DNA from: Natronomonas sp. CBA1123
GTDB lineage: Archaea; Halobacteriota; Halobacteria; Halobacteriales; Haloarculaceae
Direction: 5' to 3'
Length of the DNA stretch: 33,728 nt
NCBI RefSeq assembly: GCF_009741925.1
Contig: NZ_WPCC01000036.1
Location: 1 to 33,728 of the forward strand
The notes below the pieces were generated by a model that worked only from the letters and a program-made list of their open reading frames with translations, had not been told where the DNA came from and searched no databases. Both the position numbers and the translations under genes were made by a program. Below are positions 17,858-25,425 of the stretch, in pieces. How positions within the stretch are numbered: the stretch's first letter is position 1; every line of letters starts with the position of its first letter.

Positions 17858-18087
17858 AATACGTCGTAAACTACTACCGATTGTTACTTAAACATTTTTC
17901 AAAATCATCTGATATTCAACGGAAAAACAACGAATTGGCCGTATAAAGGTAGTGAGAAAAATTTTGATAACTTATGAAGGTGTTATCGGAGAAAACACGG
18001 GGCCGGTTCGTGGACCCCTTCGAGCGCTCTACGGTGAGTAGCCGCGAGTCCGTTCGCTTATATCGGGGCCACGACAACCGCCGGGCA
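17858..18087. promoter_or_regulatory. AT-rich intergenic region with several promoters
   Basis: The first 115 bases are markedly AT-rich for this genome. They hold a minus-strand box near 17884-17893 for the small membrane protein and a plus-strand GTATAAAG at about 17940-17947, 27 nt before an ATG at 17974. A second box, CTTATATC (18057-18064), is 27 nt before ATG 18088. Bases 17974-18087 are open in the MFS frame but encode a basic stretch unlike the family's acidic N-termini, so I read them as leader. Confidence 0.5.
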
Positions 18088-19401
18088 ATGAGTGAAGACG
18101 CGTCGTCGGACGCCCCCGACCACCCGTCAGAAATCGATTACGACGGGCGAGCGCGGGAGATACTCGGCTTCTCGCGGTGGTGGCAAATCGTCGCCGCGGC
18201 CGGGATGATGGCCGCCGTCAGCCCCTATCAGTACGTCTGGTCGTCCATCGAGGGGCCGCTCGCCGAGAGCCTCGACATCGCCTTGCCGGCGCTCGGTGCC
18301 GTCTTCTCGTTTTACGTCGTCTTCCAGTCGCTGTCGCAGTTCCCCGCTGGCTGGTGGCGGGACCGCCGCGGTCCGCGACTGTTGATGTTCATCGCGGCGC
18401 TGCTCGCCGGCGGTGGCTATGTGGGCTTGGCCTACGCCGACAGCATCTGGCAGTTGTACCTCCTCTACTCGCTGGGTGCGGTCGGCGTCGGCATCGTCTA
18501 CACCGTCGCCGTCAACACCGCCGTCAAGTGGTTCCCCGACCGCACCGGTCTCACGACCGGCATCGGGACGATGGCCTTCGCCGGCGGCAGCGCACTCGTC
18601 GTTCCCTACGTTCGGGCGAACGCGACCGTCGCCAGTTACGCCGACGTGTTGCGGAACGTCGGCATCGTCATCCTCCTCGTCTTGCTTCTCGGTGCCGTCC
18701 TCCTCCGTGACCCGCCCTCGAACTGGCTCGGTTTGGAGGACGATGACGACAGCGGTGACCGCTCGAACCTCGCGGCGTCGCTGCGCGGTCGCTCCTATAC
18801 GACCCGGGAGATGCTGAAGACCTGGCAGTTCTGGCTGCTGTATGCGATGTTCATCGCGACCGCCGGTGCTGACTTGCTCGTCATCGCCAACGTCGTCCGC
18901 TTCGCCGAACACCTCGGGTTCGCCGCCGTCGTCGCCACCGCCGCGGCCACCCTTCTCCCCATCGCTGCCGGCGTCTCGCGGATGATACTCGGCGAGGCCT
19001 CCGACCGCTTCGAGCGCAAGCACGTGATGGTCGTCTCCTTCGTCCTTGCCGGCCTGTTCCGACTCGGCCTCATCGCCGCGGGCAACGCCGAGGCCGGCAT
19101 CGCCTTCGTCGCGATGGTGATGGGTGCGATGTTCTTCTCCTCGCCGCTGTACGTCTACTTCCCGTCGATGATAGCCGACTACTATGGCTCGGAGTACTCC
19201 TCCAGCAACTACGCGGTCATCTACACCGCGAAGGTCGGTGGCGGCGTCTTTGCCGGCACCGTCGCCGGCTTCCTCGTCGCCGCCTTCGGCTGGATTCCCA
19301 CCTTCACGCTCGGCGGGGCACTCGCCATCGCCGCCGGACTGGCTGCCCTCGTCCTCCGGCCGCCATCGGGGTCGGGACTGAACGCAGACCCGACTGAGTG
19401 A
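18088..19401 (+). CDS. MFS transporter, OFA (oxalate/formate antiporter) type
   Basis: A 437-residue, 12-helix transporter. YVWSSIEGPLAESL, GWWRDRRGPRLL (the MFS loop 2-3 motif) and TVAVNTAVKWFPDRTGLTTGIG are typical of the OFA subfamily, which exchanges small carboxylates. The substrate cannot be deduced. An acidic loop (about 215-230) links the two halves. Start chosen at 18088 from the TATA spacing and the acidic MSEDASSDAPDHPSE N-terminus. An alternative in-frame start is 17974. Confidence 0.85.
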   Translation: MSEDASSDAPDHPSEIDYDGRAREILGFSRWWQIVAAAGMMAAVSPYQYVWSSIEGPLAESLDIALPALGAVFSFYVVFQSLSQFPAGWWRDRRGPRLLMFIAALLAGGGYVGLAYADSIWQLYLLYSLGAVGVGIVYTVAVNTAVKWFPDRTGLTTGIGTMAFAGGSALVVPYVRANATVASYADVLRNVGIVILLVLLLGAVLLRDPPSNWLGLEDDDDSGDRSNLAASLRGRSYTTREMLKTWQFWLLYAMFIATAGADLLVIANVVRFAEHLGFAAVVATAAATLLPIAAGVSRMILGEASDRFERKHVMVVSFVLAGLFRLGLIAAGNAEAGIAFVAMVMGAMFFSSPLYVYFPSMIADYYGSEYSSSNYAVIYTAKVGGGVFAGTVAGFLVAAFGWIPTFTLGGALAIAAGLAALVLRPPSGSGLNADPTE

Positions 19402-19451
19402 CCGCGATGAAATCCGCAAGGACTTGAAGGGGTGGCGTCGAAGCCTCGCTC

Positions 19452-19865
19452 ATGGCAGACCAGTCGTTCCTCGACCAGCGACTCGACGCGAGTACGTGGC
19501 CGATTGCTGTCGGAGACATCGTCGCGCTGTTGGCGTTCCTGCTCGTCGGCACGCTCCAACACACGCCGCTTCCGCGGTTGCAGGCCGAACCGATAATCTA
19601 CCTGTACGCCGCCGGGCCGTTCATCCTCGGATGGCTCGTCTGTGCGCCGCTGGTCGGCGCGTACTCACCGGGAGGTGGGTCGGCACCGAACTCCTCGATT
19701 CCGCTCGCCATCCGGTCGTGGGTGCCGGCCGCCATCGTCGGCATCGTCGTCCGCGTCCTCGTCGTCCCGGACCGCGGCTTCGACCCGATTTTCGCCGGCA
19801 TCATGCTCGTCGGCGGGGCACTCGTACTGTCGGTGTGGCGGTTCCTCTACTTCAAAATCAGCTGA
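19452..19865 (+). CDS. DUF3054 family membrane protein
   Basis: A 137-residue protein with four hydrophobic helices and the family-like stretches VGDIVALLAFLLVGTLQH and GFDPIFAGIMLVGGALVLSVWR. Function unknown. It follows the transporter by 50 bases on the same strand. Confidence 0.8.
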   Translation: MADQSFLDQRLDASTWPIAVGDIVALLAFLLVGTLQHTPLPRLQAEPIIYLYAAGPFILGWLVCAPLVGAYSPGGGSAPNSSIPLAIRSWVPAAIVGIVVRVLVVPDRGFDPIFAGIMLVGGALVLSVWRFLYFKIS

Positions 19866-19881
19866 GACGGTCGGTCCCTTC

Positions 19882-20439
19882 TCATTCTTTGACGCCGGCA
19901 ATCGTCATCCCGAAGCCGTACTCCAGTGGCCGAGGGTCGAGACCGGCTTCGTCGATTGCGGCTTGCAGTTCCTCCGCGGTGTAGAACCGCGAATCGAACC
20001 CGACGAGTCGTTCACTCACGTCGAGCAGTCGCCCGCGTCGCGTCGAGCGGTCGAACTCCGAGATGACGAGAACGCCGCCCGGCGCGAGCACGCGAGCGGC
20101 CTCACGCAAGGCGCCCTCGTGGTCGGGGAAGTGATGGAACGCGTCGACGATGAGGACGGCGTCGACCGAGCCGTCGGCGAGTGGTAGCGATTCCGCGACG
20201 CCCTGGACGGTTTCGAGGCCGCGGCCACGAGCCCGTCGGAGCATCCCCTCGGCGGGGTCGACGACGGTGGCCCCCACCTCCCGGGCCACTCGTCCCGAAC
20301 CGCCGCCGACCTCGACGATTCGTTCGAGCTCGCGGTCGGCACAGACCAGCCCCTTCCGGAGCGCGAGCCTGTCCGCTGGCGGCATGAAGATGTCGTACAG
20401 CGGTGCGAAGGTGTCGAAGGCGCGAACGTCCCAACTCAT
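19882..20439 (-). CDS. class I SAM-dependent methyltransferase
   Basis: A 185-residue methyltransferase. The AdoMet loop is IVEVGGGSGRVA, followed by VVDPAEGMLRRAR (acidic ribose-binding position), and DGSVDAVLIVDAFHHF is motif IV-like, with LAPGGVLVISEFDR after it. It is of the UbiE/Methyltransf_11 type, substrate unknown. Divergent from the GNAT gene. Confidence 0.88.
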   Translation of the reverse strand: MSWDVRAFDTFAPLYDIFMPPADRLALRKGLVCADRELERIVEVGGGSGRVAREVGATVVDPAEGMLRRARGRGLETVQGVAESLPLADGSVDAVLIVDAFHHFPDHEGALREAARVLAPGGVLVISEFDRSTRRGRLLDVSERLVGFDSRFYTAEELQAAIDEAGLDPRPLEYGFGMTIAGVKE

Positions 20440-20471
20440 TGTCGGGGAGTCGAGCGCCGGGCATAACTCCG

Positions 20472-21059
20472 TTGCCCCCGTCCATCGGGTATGCCTCCGA
20501 GTTCCCCACCCCCGAACTCCTCGGCTGGCCGGGCGACGGCCCCACGCTCCGACTCGACTACCGGCGGTTCAGTTACGCCGGGAAGTTCGTCATGTCGAAC
20601 ACGGGGAAGGCAGTCGTTCGCGAAGGCGAGTCGACCGATGGCGAGTTCGACGACAGCGTAGTCGCAGCAGTCGCGTTCAACGCCGACCGGACGGACCCGG
20701 AGACGCTGTGGCTCAGGTACGTCACCGTTCGGGACGACCGCCGCGGCGAGGGACTCGGTCCGCGACTCTGTCGATTCGTCGTCGAGCGAGCGGCTGCCCG
20801 GGGCTACGAGCGCGTCCGCATCGCGGTCAACAACCCCTTCGCCTACGAGGCGCTGTACCGGGCGGGGTTTGCTTTCACCGGCGAGGAGACTGGCATTGCC
20901 GAGTTGGTGTTGGAACGGCCCGCCCACGCGCCGGCGGAGCGCTCGACGGCCCGATACCGCGCAGGGCTCGACCAGTACCGAAAGCGCGACCTCTCCGAAG
21001 ACGAACGGGCGTTTCTGGAGCGAAAACGGGGCGAAGAACCGCCCGCGCTGTCCGACTGA
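20472..21059 (+). CDS. GNAT family N-acetyltransferase
   Basis: A roughly 195-residue protein. FPTPELLGWPGDGPTLRL opens a haloarchaeal GNAT family. The acetyl-CoA loop appears as RDDRRGEGLGPRLCRFV, and the C-terminal end is VNNPFAYEALYRAGFAF. There is no ATG in frame before the conserved block. The nearest possible start is TTG at 20472, while the ATG at 20491 is in another frame. A one-base error or mutation near 20491 is possible. Substrate unknown. Confidence 0.75.
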   Translation: MPPSIGYASEFPTPELLGWPGDGPTLRLDYRRFSYAGKFVMSNTGKAVVREGESTDGEFDDSVVAAVAFNADRTDPETLWLRYVTVRDDRRGEGLGPRLCRFVVERAAARGYERVRIAVNNPFAYEALYRAGFAFTGEETGIAELVLERPAHAPAERSTARYRAGLDQYRKRDLSEDERAFLERKRGEEPPALSD

Positions 21060-21062
21060 GCG

Positions 21063-21317
21063 CTACCGATACCGGCTGCCCGGCATCCCGACGCCGCTGA
21101 GTCGATACAACAGGAGCGCGGCGAGCGCTCCCACGAGGACGAAGACGGGGACGACGGATATCCACACGGTCGGCGGGACGACTTCGACGATGGTCCCTTC
21201 GAGATACGGGTCGGTGACGGACCAGCCGACGGCGATACGGAAGACGACGAGGCCGAGTACCGAGACTGCGGCGAAGACCAGCAGTGCCGCCCTGTCGACC
21301 GTTCGCTCCTGGTCCAT
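21063..21317 (-). CDS. small two-helix membrane protein
   Basis: An 84-residue protein starting MDQERTVDR with two hydrophobic helices (about 10-30 and 50-70) joined by an acidic loop. I do not recognise the family. It converges with the GNAT gene, 3 bases apart, and is divergent from fen1. Confidence 0.65.
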   Translation of the reverse strand: MDQERTVDRAALLVFAAVSVLGLVVFRIAVGWSVTDPYLEGTIVEVVPPTVWISVVPVFVLVGALAALLLYRLSGVGMPGSRYR

Positions 21318-21404
21318 TGCCCCAGCGTACGGCACCGGCCGAGGAAAACCCCACGACTCCGGCGTGGCGGGGGATTCAAGCGCCCGACGCCCCAACGACC
21401 GCCA

Positions 21405-22391
21405 ATGGGAAACGCGGACATCCGGCAGTTGGCGGTCATTGAGCCGAAACCCTTCGAGGAGTTGGCCGGGTCGGTCGTCGCCATCGACGCCCACAACTGG
21501 CTGTACCGATATCTCACGACGACGGTGAAGTTCACCCGAACCGGAGCCTACACCACCGACGACGGCGAGGAGGTCGCGAACCTCATCGGTGTCGTCCAGG
21601 GGCTCCCGAAGTTCTTCGAGAACGACATCACGCCCGTCTTCGTCTTCGACGGCGGCGTCACCGAACTCAAAGACGACGAGGTCCAGGCGCGTCGCGAGCA
21701 GCGGGAAACCTACGAGGAACAACTCGCGGAGGCCCGCGAACGCGAGGACGCCGAAGCGGCCGAAATCGCGGCGCTTGAGTCCCGAACCCAGCGACTCACC
21801 GACACGATACAGGAGACAACCCGCGAACTGCTCGCGTTGCTCGACGTACCGGTCGTCGAGGCACCCGCCGAAGGGGAAGCACAGGCGGCTCACATGGCCC
21901 GATACGGCGACGCCGATTACGTCGGGTCGGAGGACTACGACGCGCTGCTGTTGGGCGCTCCCTACACGCTCCGGGGGTTGACGAGCAAGGGTGACCCCGA
22001 GTGTATGGAGTTCGAGGCGACCCTCGAAAGACACGAGTTGACGTGGGAAGGGTTGGTCGACGCCGCCATCCTGATGGGGACGGACTTCAACGATGGCATC
22101 TCGGGGGTCGGCCCGAAGACGGCGGTGAAACTGATACGGGAACACGGTGACCTCGACGGCGCACTACAGGCCCGTGGGGAGTCCATCGCTCACGCCGACC
22201 GCATTCGGGAGATGTTCTTGGACCCCACCGTGACCGACGAGTACGACTACGACACCGACATCGACCCGGACCTCGAGGCCGCAAAGCGGTTCGTCACCGA
22301 AACGTGGGGCGTTCCGGCCGAAGAGGTCGAACGCGGCTTCGAGCGCATCGAGGAGTCGGTCGTCCAGACGGGATTGGACCGATGGACGTAG
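21405..22391 (+). CDS. fen: flap endonuclease 1
   Basis: A 328-residue structure-specific nuclease that removes 5' flaps during Okazaki-fragment maturation and repair. N domain: [25 protein letters not shown] domain: [52 protein letters not shown] with the metal-binding aspartates and the helix-hairpin-helix. The end, QTGLDRWT, fits a PCNA-binding PIP box. Length normal. bolA follows after 25 bases. Confidence 0.95.
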   Translation: MGNADIRQLAVIEPKPFEELAGSVVAIDAHNWLYRYLTTTVKFTRTGAYTTDDGEEVANLIGVVQGLPKFFENDITPVFVFDGGVTELKDDEVQARREQRETYEEQLAEAREREDAEAAEIAALESRTQRLTDTIQETTRELLALLDVPVVEAPAEGEAQAAHMARYGDADYVGSEDYDALLLGAPYTLRGLTSKGDPECMEFEATLERHELTWEGLVDAAILMGTDFNDGISGVGPKTAVKLIREHGDLDGALQARGESIAHADRIREMFLDPTVTDEYDYDTDIDPDLEAAKRFVTETWGVPAEEVERGFERIEESVVQTGLDRWT

Positions 22392-22416
22392 GTGAGTCGG
22401 CGACACACACGGTACC

Positions 22417-22653
22417 ATGACACCGGAAGAGGTCGAGGAGACCATCGAGGCGGCAATCGAGGAGTGTGAGGCGACTGTCGAGCGCGCTCGCGGCGACCAC
22501 GACGACGACCACCTACGGACGACGGTCGTCTCCCCAGCGTTCGAGGGGCTATCGCTGCTCGAACAACACGACCTCGTCTACGACGCCCTCGGCGAGGCGA
22601 TGACGACCGACGTCCACGCCCTGGAGTTGACGACGCGGACACCCGAAGAGTGA
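22417..22653 (+). CDS. BolA family protein
   Basis: A 78-residue BolA-fold protein with SPAFEGLSLLEQHDLVYDALGEAM and the C-terminal VHALELTTRTPEE. In other organisms BolA works with monothiol glutaredoxins in iron-sulfur handling. Its archaeal role is less clear. It is downstream of fen1. Confidence 0.9.
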   Translation: MTPEEVEETIEAAIEECEATVERARGDHDDDHLRTTVVSPAFEGLSLLEQHDLVYDALGEAMTTDVHALELTTRTPEE

Positions 22654-22717
22654 CAATCGAGGGACCGAACGCACCGGTTTCGGTGATTTTTACGTACCCC
22701 GGTGCGACCCCTCTCGT

Positions 22718-24130
22718 ATGTCCGACGACCAGGAGTTCCGAACCGAACGCGACAGCCTCGGCGAGATGCAGGTGCCGGCGGACGCCTACTGGGGCGCCCA
22801 GACCCAGCGCGCCGTCGAGAACTTCCCCATCTCGGGGCTGACCTTCCAGCGGCGGTTCATCCGCGCGCTCGGCATCGTCAAGAAGGCCGCCGCGAAGGCC
22901 AACGAGGAACTCGACCTCCTCGACTCGGAGAAGGCCGACGCCATCGTTGAGGCCGCCGACGAGGTCATCGCCGGCAACCACGACGAACAGTTCCCCGTCG
23001 ACGTGTTCCAGACCGGGTCGGGGACCTCCTCGAACATGAACGCAAACGAGGTTATCTCCAACCGCGCCACCGAGATTTTCGGCGGCGAAATCGGCACCCG
23101 CGAAATCCACCCCAACGACCACGTCAACTACGGCCAATCGAGCAACGACGTGATTCCGACGGCGATGCACGTCGCCGCACTTGAGGCCGTCGAGCGCGAC
23201 GTGATTCCGGCACTGGAGACGCTGGCCGACGAACTCGCCGAGAAGGAAGGCGAGTTCGACGACGTGGTCAAGACCGGCCGAACCCACCTACAGGACGCCA
23301 CGCCCGTCCGTCTCGGACAGGAGTTCGGCGGCTACCGAACCCAAATCGAGAAAGGCATCAAGCGCGTCGCCGCGACGCGGGACCGCCTCGGCGAACTCGC
23401 CCTCGGCGGCACCGCCGTCGGGACGGGTCTCAACACTCACCCCGAGTTCCCCGGTCTCGCCGCCGAGTACATCTCCTCGGAGACGGGCCTGGAGTTCCGC
23501 GAGGCCGACAACCACTTCGAGGCACAGGCGGCCCACGACGCGATGAACGAGGCCCACGGCGCCCTGCGGACGGTCGCCGGGTCGATGAACAAAATCGCCA
23601 ACGACCTCCGACTGCTCGCCTCCGGACCCCGCAACGGTCTCGGCGAAATCGAACAGCCGGAGAACCAGCCCGGCTCCTCCATCATGCCCGGCAAAATCAA
23701 CCCGGTCGTCGCCGAGTCGGTCAATCAGGTCCACAAGCAGGTCGTCGGCAACGACGCCGCCGTCTCCGCCGGCGCGGCCCGCGGCGAAATCGACCTGAAC
23801 CTCTACAAGCCGGTGCTCGCGTACAACTTCCTGCAGAGTGCGAACCTCATCGCCAACAGCGCCGCCGTCTTCGGCGAGCGCTTCGTCGGCAAACTCGAAG
23901 CCAACGCCGACCACTGCCGGAAGAAAGTCGAGGGGTCGATGGCGCTGGCGACGGCGCTGAACCCCGCCATCGGCTACGACAAGGCCTCGAAAGTCGCAAA
24001 GCAGGCCCTCGCAGAGGGCAAGACCGTCCGTGAGGTCGCCGTCGAGGAGGGCTACCTTACCGAGTCGGAGGCCGACGACGTCCTCGACCCACGTGCGATG
24101 ACCGAGCGAGTCATCCTCGGCGACGACTGA
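22718..24130 (+). CDS. fumC: fumarate hydratase, class II
   Basis: A 470-residue enzyme interconverting fumarate and malate in the citric acid cycle. Signature GSSIMPGKINP lies at about 319-329. Other markers are QTGSGTSSNMNANEV, SSNDVIPTAMHVAA and KTGRTHLQDATPVRLGQEF. The lack of any iron-sulfur cysteine pattern fits class II. A TTTTTACG box about 28 nt before the ATG supports the start. Confidence 0.97.
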   Translation: MSDDQEFRTERDSLGEMQVPADAYWGAQTQRAVENFPISGLTFQRRFIRALGIVKKAAAKANEELDLLDSEKADAIVEAADEVIAGNHDEQFPVDVFQTGSGTSSNMNANEVISNRATEIFGGEIGTREIHPNDHVNYGQSSNDVIPTAMHVAALEAVERDVIPALETLADELAEKEGEFDDVVKTGRTHLQDATPVRLGQEFGGYRTQIEKGIKRVAATRDRLGELALGGTAVGTGLNTHPEFPGLAAEYISSETGLEFREADNHFEAQAAHDAMNEAHGALRTVAGSMNKIANDLRLLASGPRNGLGEIEQPENQPGSSIMPGKINPVVAESVNQVHKQVVGNDAAVSAGAARGEIDLNLYKPVLAYNFLQSANLIANSAAVFGERFVGKLEANADHCRKKVEGSMALATALNPAIGYDKASKVAKQALAEGKTVREVAVEEGYLTESEADDVLDPRAMTERVILGDD

Positions 24131-24192
24131 TACGAATCGTCACACGAGTGCTCGGTTCGGTTTTCTGACCGCCGCGCACATCCCCGTCGTGT

Positions 24193-24224
24193 TGATACCG
24201 GCTCACAGCGTCGTTACGGTATCA
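24193..24224 (+). promoter_or_regulatory. 8-bp inverted repeat ending at the DUF4395 start codon
   Basis: TGATACCG (24193-24200) and CGGTATCA (24217-24224) are a perfect inverted repeat separated by 16 bases. The last base is the A of the ATG. It could be an operator covering the transcription start, or a hairpin occluding the start codon if the transcript has a leader. Confidence 0.45.
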
Positions 24225-24721
24225 TGGCAACGTATACGGCTTCGCAGTCGGCGGCGTCGGCCGACGGGTTCGACCTCGTCGACCCGCGAGCTCCCCGATT
24301 CGGACAGACGCTCACCGCGGGCGGTCTGACGGCCGGCGTCGCTCTCGCGGAGCCGCTTTTCGTCTTCGGAATCACTGCCGTGTTGGTCCTGTCGGTGGTC
24401 TCTCGGTGGCGGCTGGACCTCTATGGGTTCTTCTGGCGGTCGCTGGCGCCGTCGGTCGTCGGTGCCCCCCCCCCGAACGCCGCGAGCCCGCGGCCCCCCC
24501 CCCACCGCTTCTCGAAGCTCATGGGTGCGACGTTCACGGCAGTCGCCAGCGGCCTCCTCGCTATCGGTCTCTTCGCGGGTGTGGGCCTCGCGACGTACGC
24601 CGGCTTCGCGCTCGCTGCTGTCGTCGCCGTCCTCGCGGCCGTCGCGGCTGGACTCGACTACTGTATCGGCTGTCGACTGTATCAACAGGTGTCGTTCTTC
24701 CGCCGTATCGGACTCGTCTGA
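24224..24721 (+). CDS. DUF4395 family membrane protein
   Basis: A 165-residue protein with VDPRAPRFGQTLTAG, then two helices, RWRLDLYGFFWR, HRFSKLMGATFTAVASG, two further helices and the cysteine pair YCIGCRLYQQVSFFRR. This is a DUF4395-like integral membrane protein, often near redox genes. A proline-rich loop of about 13 residues between the halves is coded by two C10 tracts, which is unusual. Confidence 0.85.
   Translation: MATYTASQSAASADGFDLVDPRAPRFGQTLTAGGLTAGVALAEPLFVFGITAVLVLSVVSRWRLDLYGFFWRSLAPSVVGAPPPNAASPRPPPHRFSKLMGATFTAVASGLLAIGLFAGVGLATYAGFALAAVVAVLAAVAAGLDYCIGCRLYQQVSFFRRIGLV
24465..24503 (+). repeat. two C10 homopolymer tracts inside DUF4395 gene
   Basis: Ten cytosines at 24465-24474 and ten at 24494-24503, separated by 19 bases, encode prolines in a loop between membrane helices. 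The frame is open as written. A one-base slip in either would truncate the protein. Confidence 0.9.
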
Positions 24722-24777
24722 CCTCGGTTCCTCGACGGAATTAATGTAAATCAAACTGAAAGGCCGCCCAACACGCG

Positions 24778-24821
24778 TATTTAACATAAATCCATCGGCG
24801 GGTTTTCTCCCCGAGAAAACC
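24778..24821 (+). promoter_or_regulatory. TATA box followed by 9-bp inverted repeat upstream of padR
   Basis: An ATTTAACATAAA box (about 24778-24789) is followed by GGTTTTCTC (24801-24809), CCC, and GAGAAAACC (24813-24821), a perfect inverted repeat with a 3-base loop. It lies where transcription should start, 40 bases before the PadR start codon, as expected for an autoregulatory operator. It would also form a stable RNA hairpin. Confidence 0.6.
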
Positions 24822-24861
24822 GAGTCTATGGGTTATGTACACATGGTGCCTTTGGGGTGAC

Positions 24862-25347
24862 ATGAATCCGATGGAGTCCTCGTCCGCGGAATCCGCTCCC
24901 CAAATCAGCATCGACCGGCTGCAGGCCGAACTCACCGGCGAAGACGACTCCGCCGCTTCCGGCAGCGCCGTGGCCGAACTCGTCGCCGACGTCGAATCCT
25001 CCGTCGGGGGCCGCGACGGGGTGTCCTTCGGCGAATCCTACGTCAAGACCTCACTCGACGAACTCCTGTTGTCGCTCGTCAGCCTCCGGAGTGCTGATAC
25101 TCACGGCAAACAGTTGCTCGACGACCTCGCAAGCGAGTTCGACACCGTGCTCAGTCCGGGGACCGTCTATCCGCGGCTCCACGGGCTCTGTGACAGCGAC
25201 GTGCTCGAACAGCGCGAGTTGGTGAAAACGAAGGAGTACACGCTCGCGGACGGCGACGCCGCCCGACAGCAAGTCGCCGAGGCCGCGCGACAACACCTCG
25301 CGTTGGGGATGGTGTTCCACGCCGCGCTGGAAGCCGGCGAGTTCTAA
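24862..25347 (+). CDS. PadR-family transcriptional regulator
   Basis: A protein of about 161 residues. The C-terminal winged helix has LDELLLSLVSLRSADTHGKQLLDDL, then LSPGTVYPRLHGLCDSDVLEQREL and YTLADGDAARQQV, which match PadR. The N-terminal 50 residues are acidic and low-complexity. A GGGGTGA ribosome-binding site (24854-24860) precedes two ATGs. 24862 is very close to it, and 24871 has better spacing and is possible. 24835 is less likely. The inverted repeat upstream suggests autoregulation. Confidence 0.8.
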   Translation: MNPMESSSAESAPQISIDRLQAELTGEDDSAASGSAVAELVADVESSVGGRDGVSFGESYVKTSLDELLLSLVSLRSADTHGKQLLDDLASEFDTVLSPGTVYPRLHGLCDSDVLEQRELVKTKEYTLADGDAARQQVAEAARQHLALGMVFHAALEAGEF

Positions 25348-25425
25348 GCTTACGACGAGGTTCCGCCCCCGGAGTCCCCTCGTGGATGGTGTCTTTTTTG
25401 ACGCTCCCCGTCGGAGCGGTTCGTA

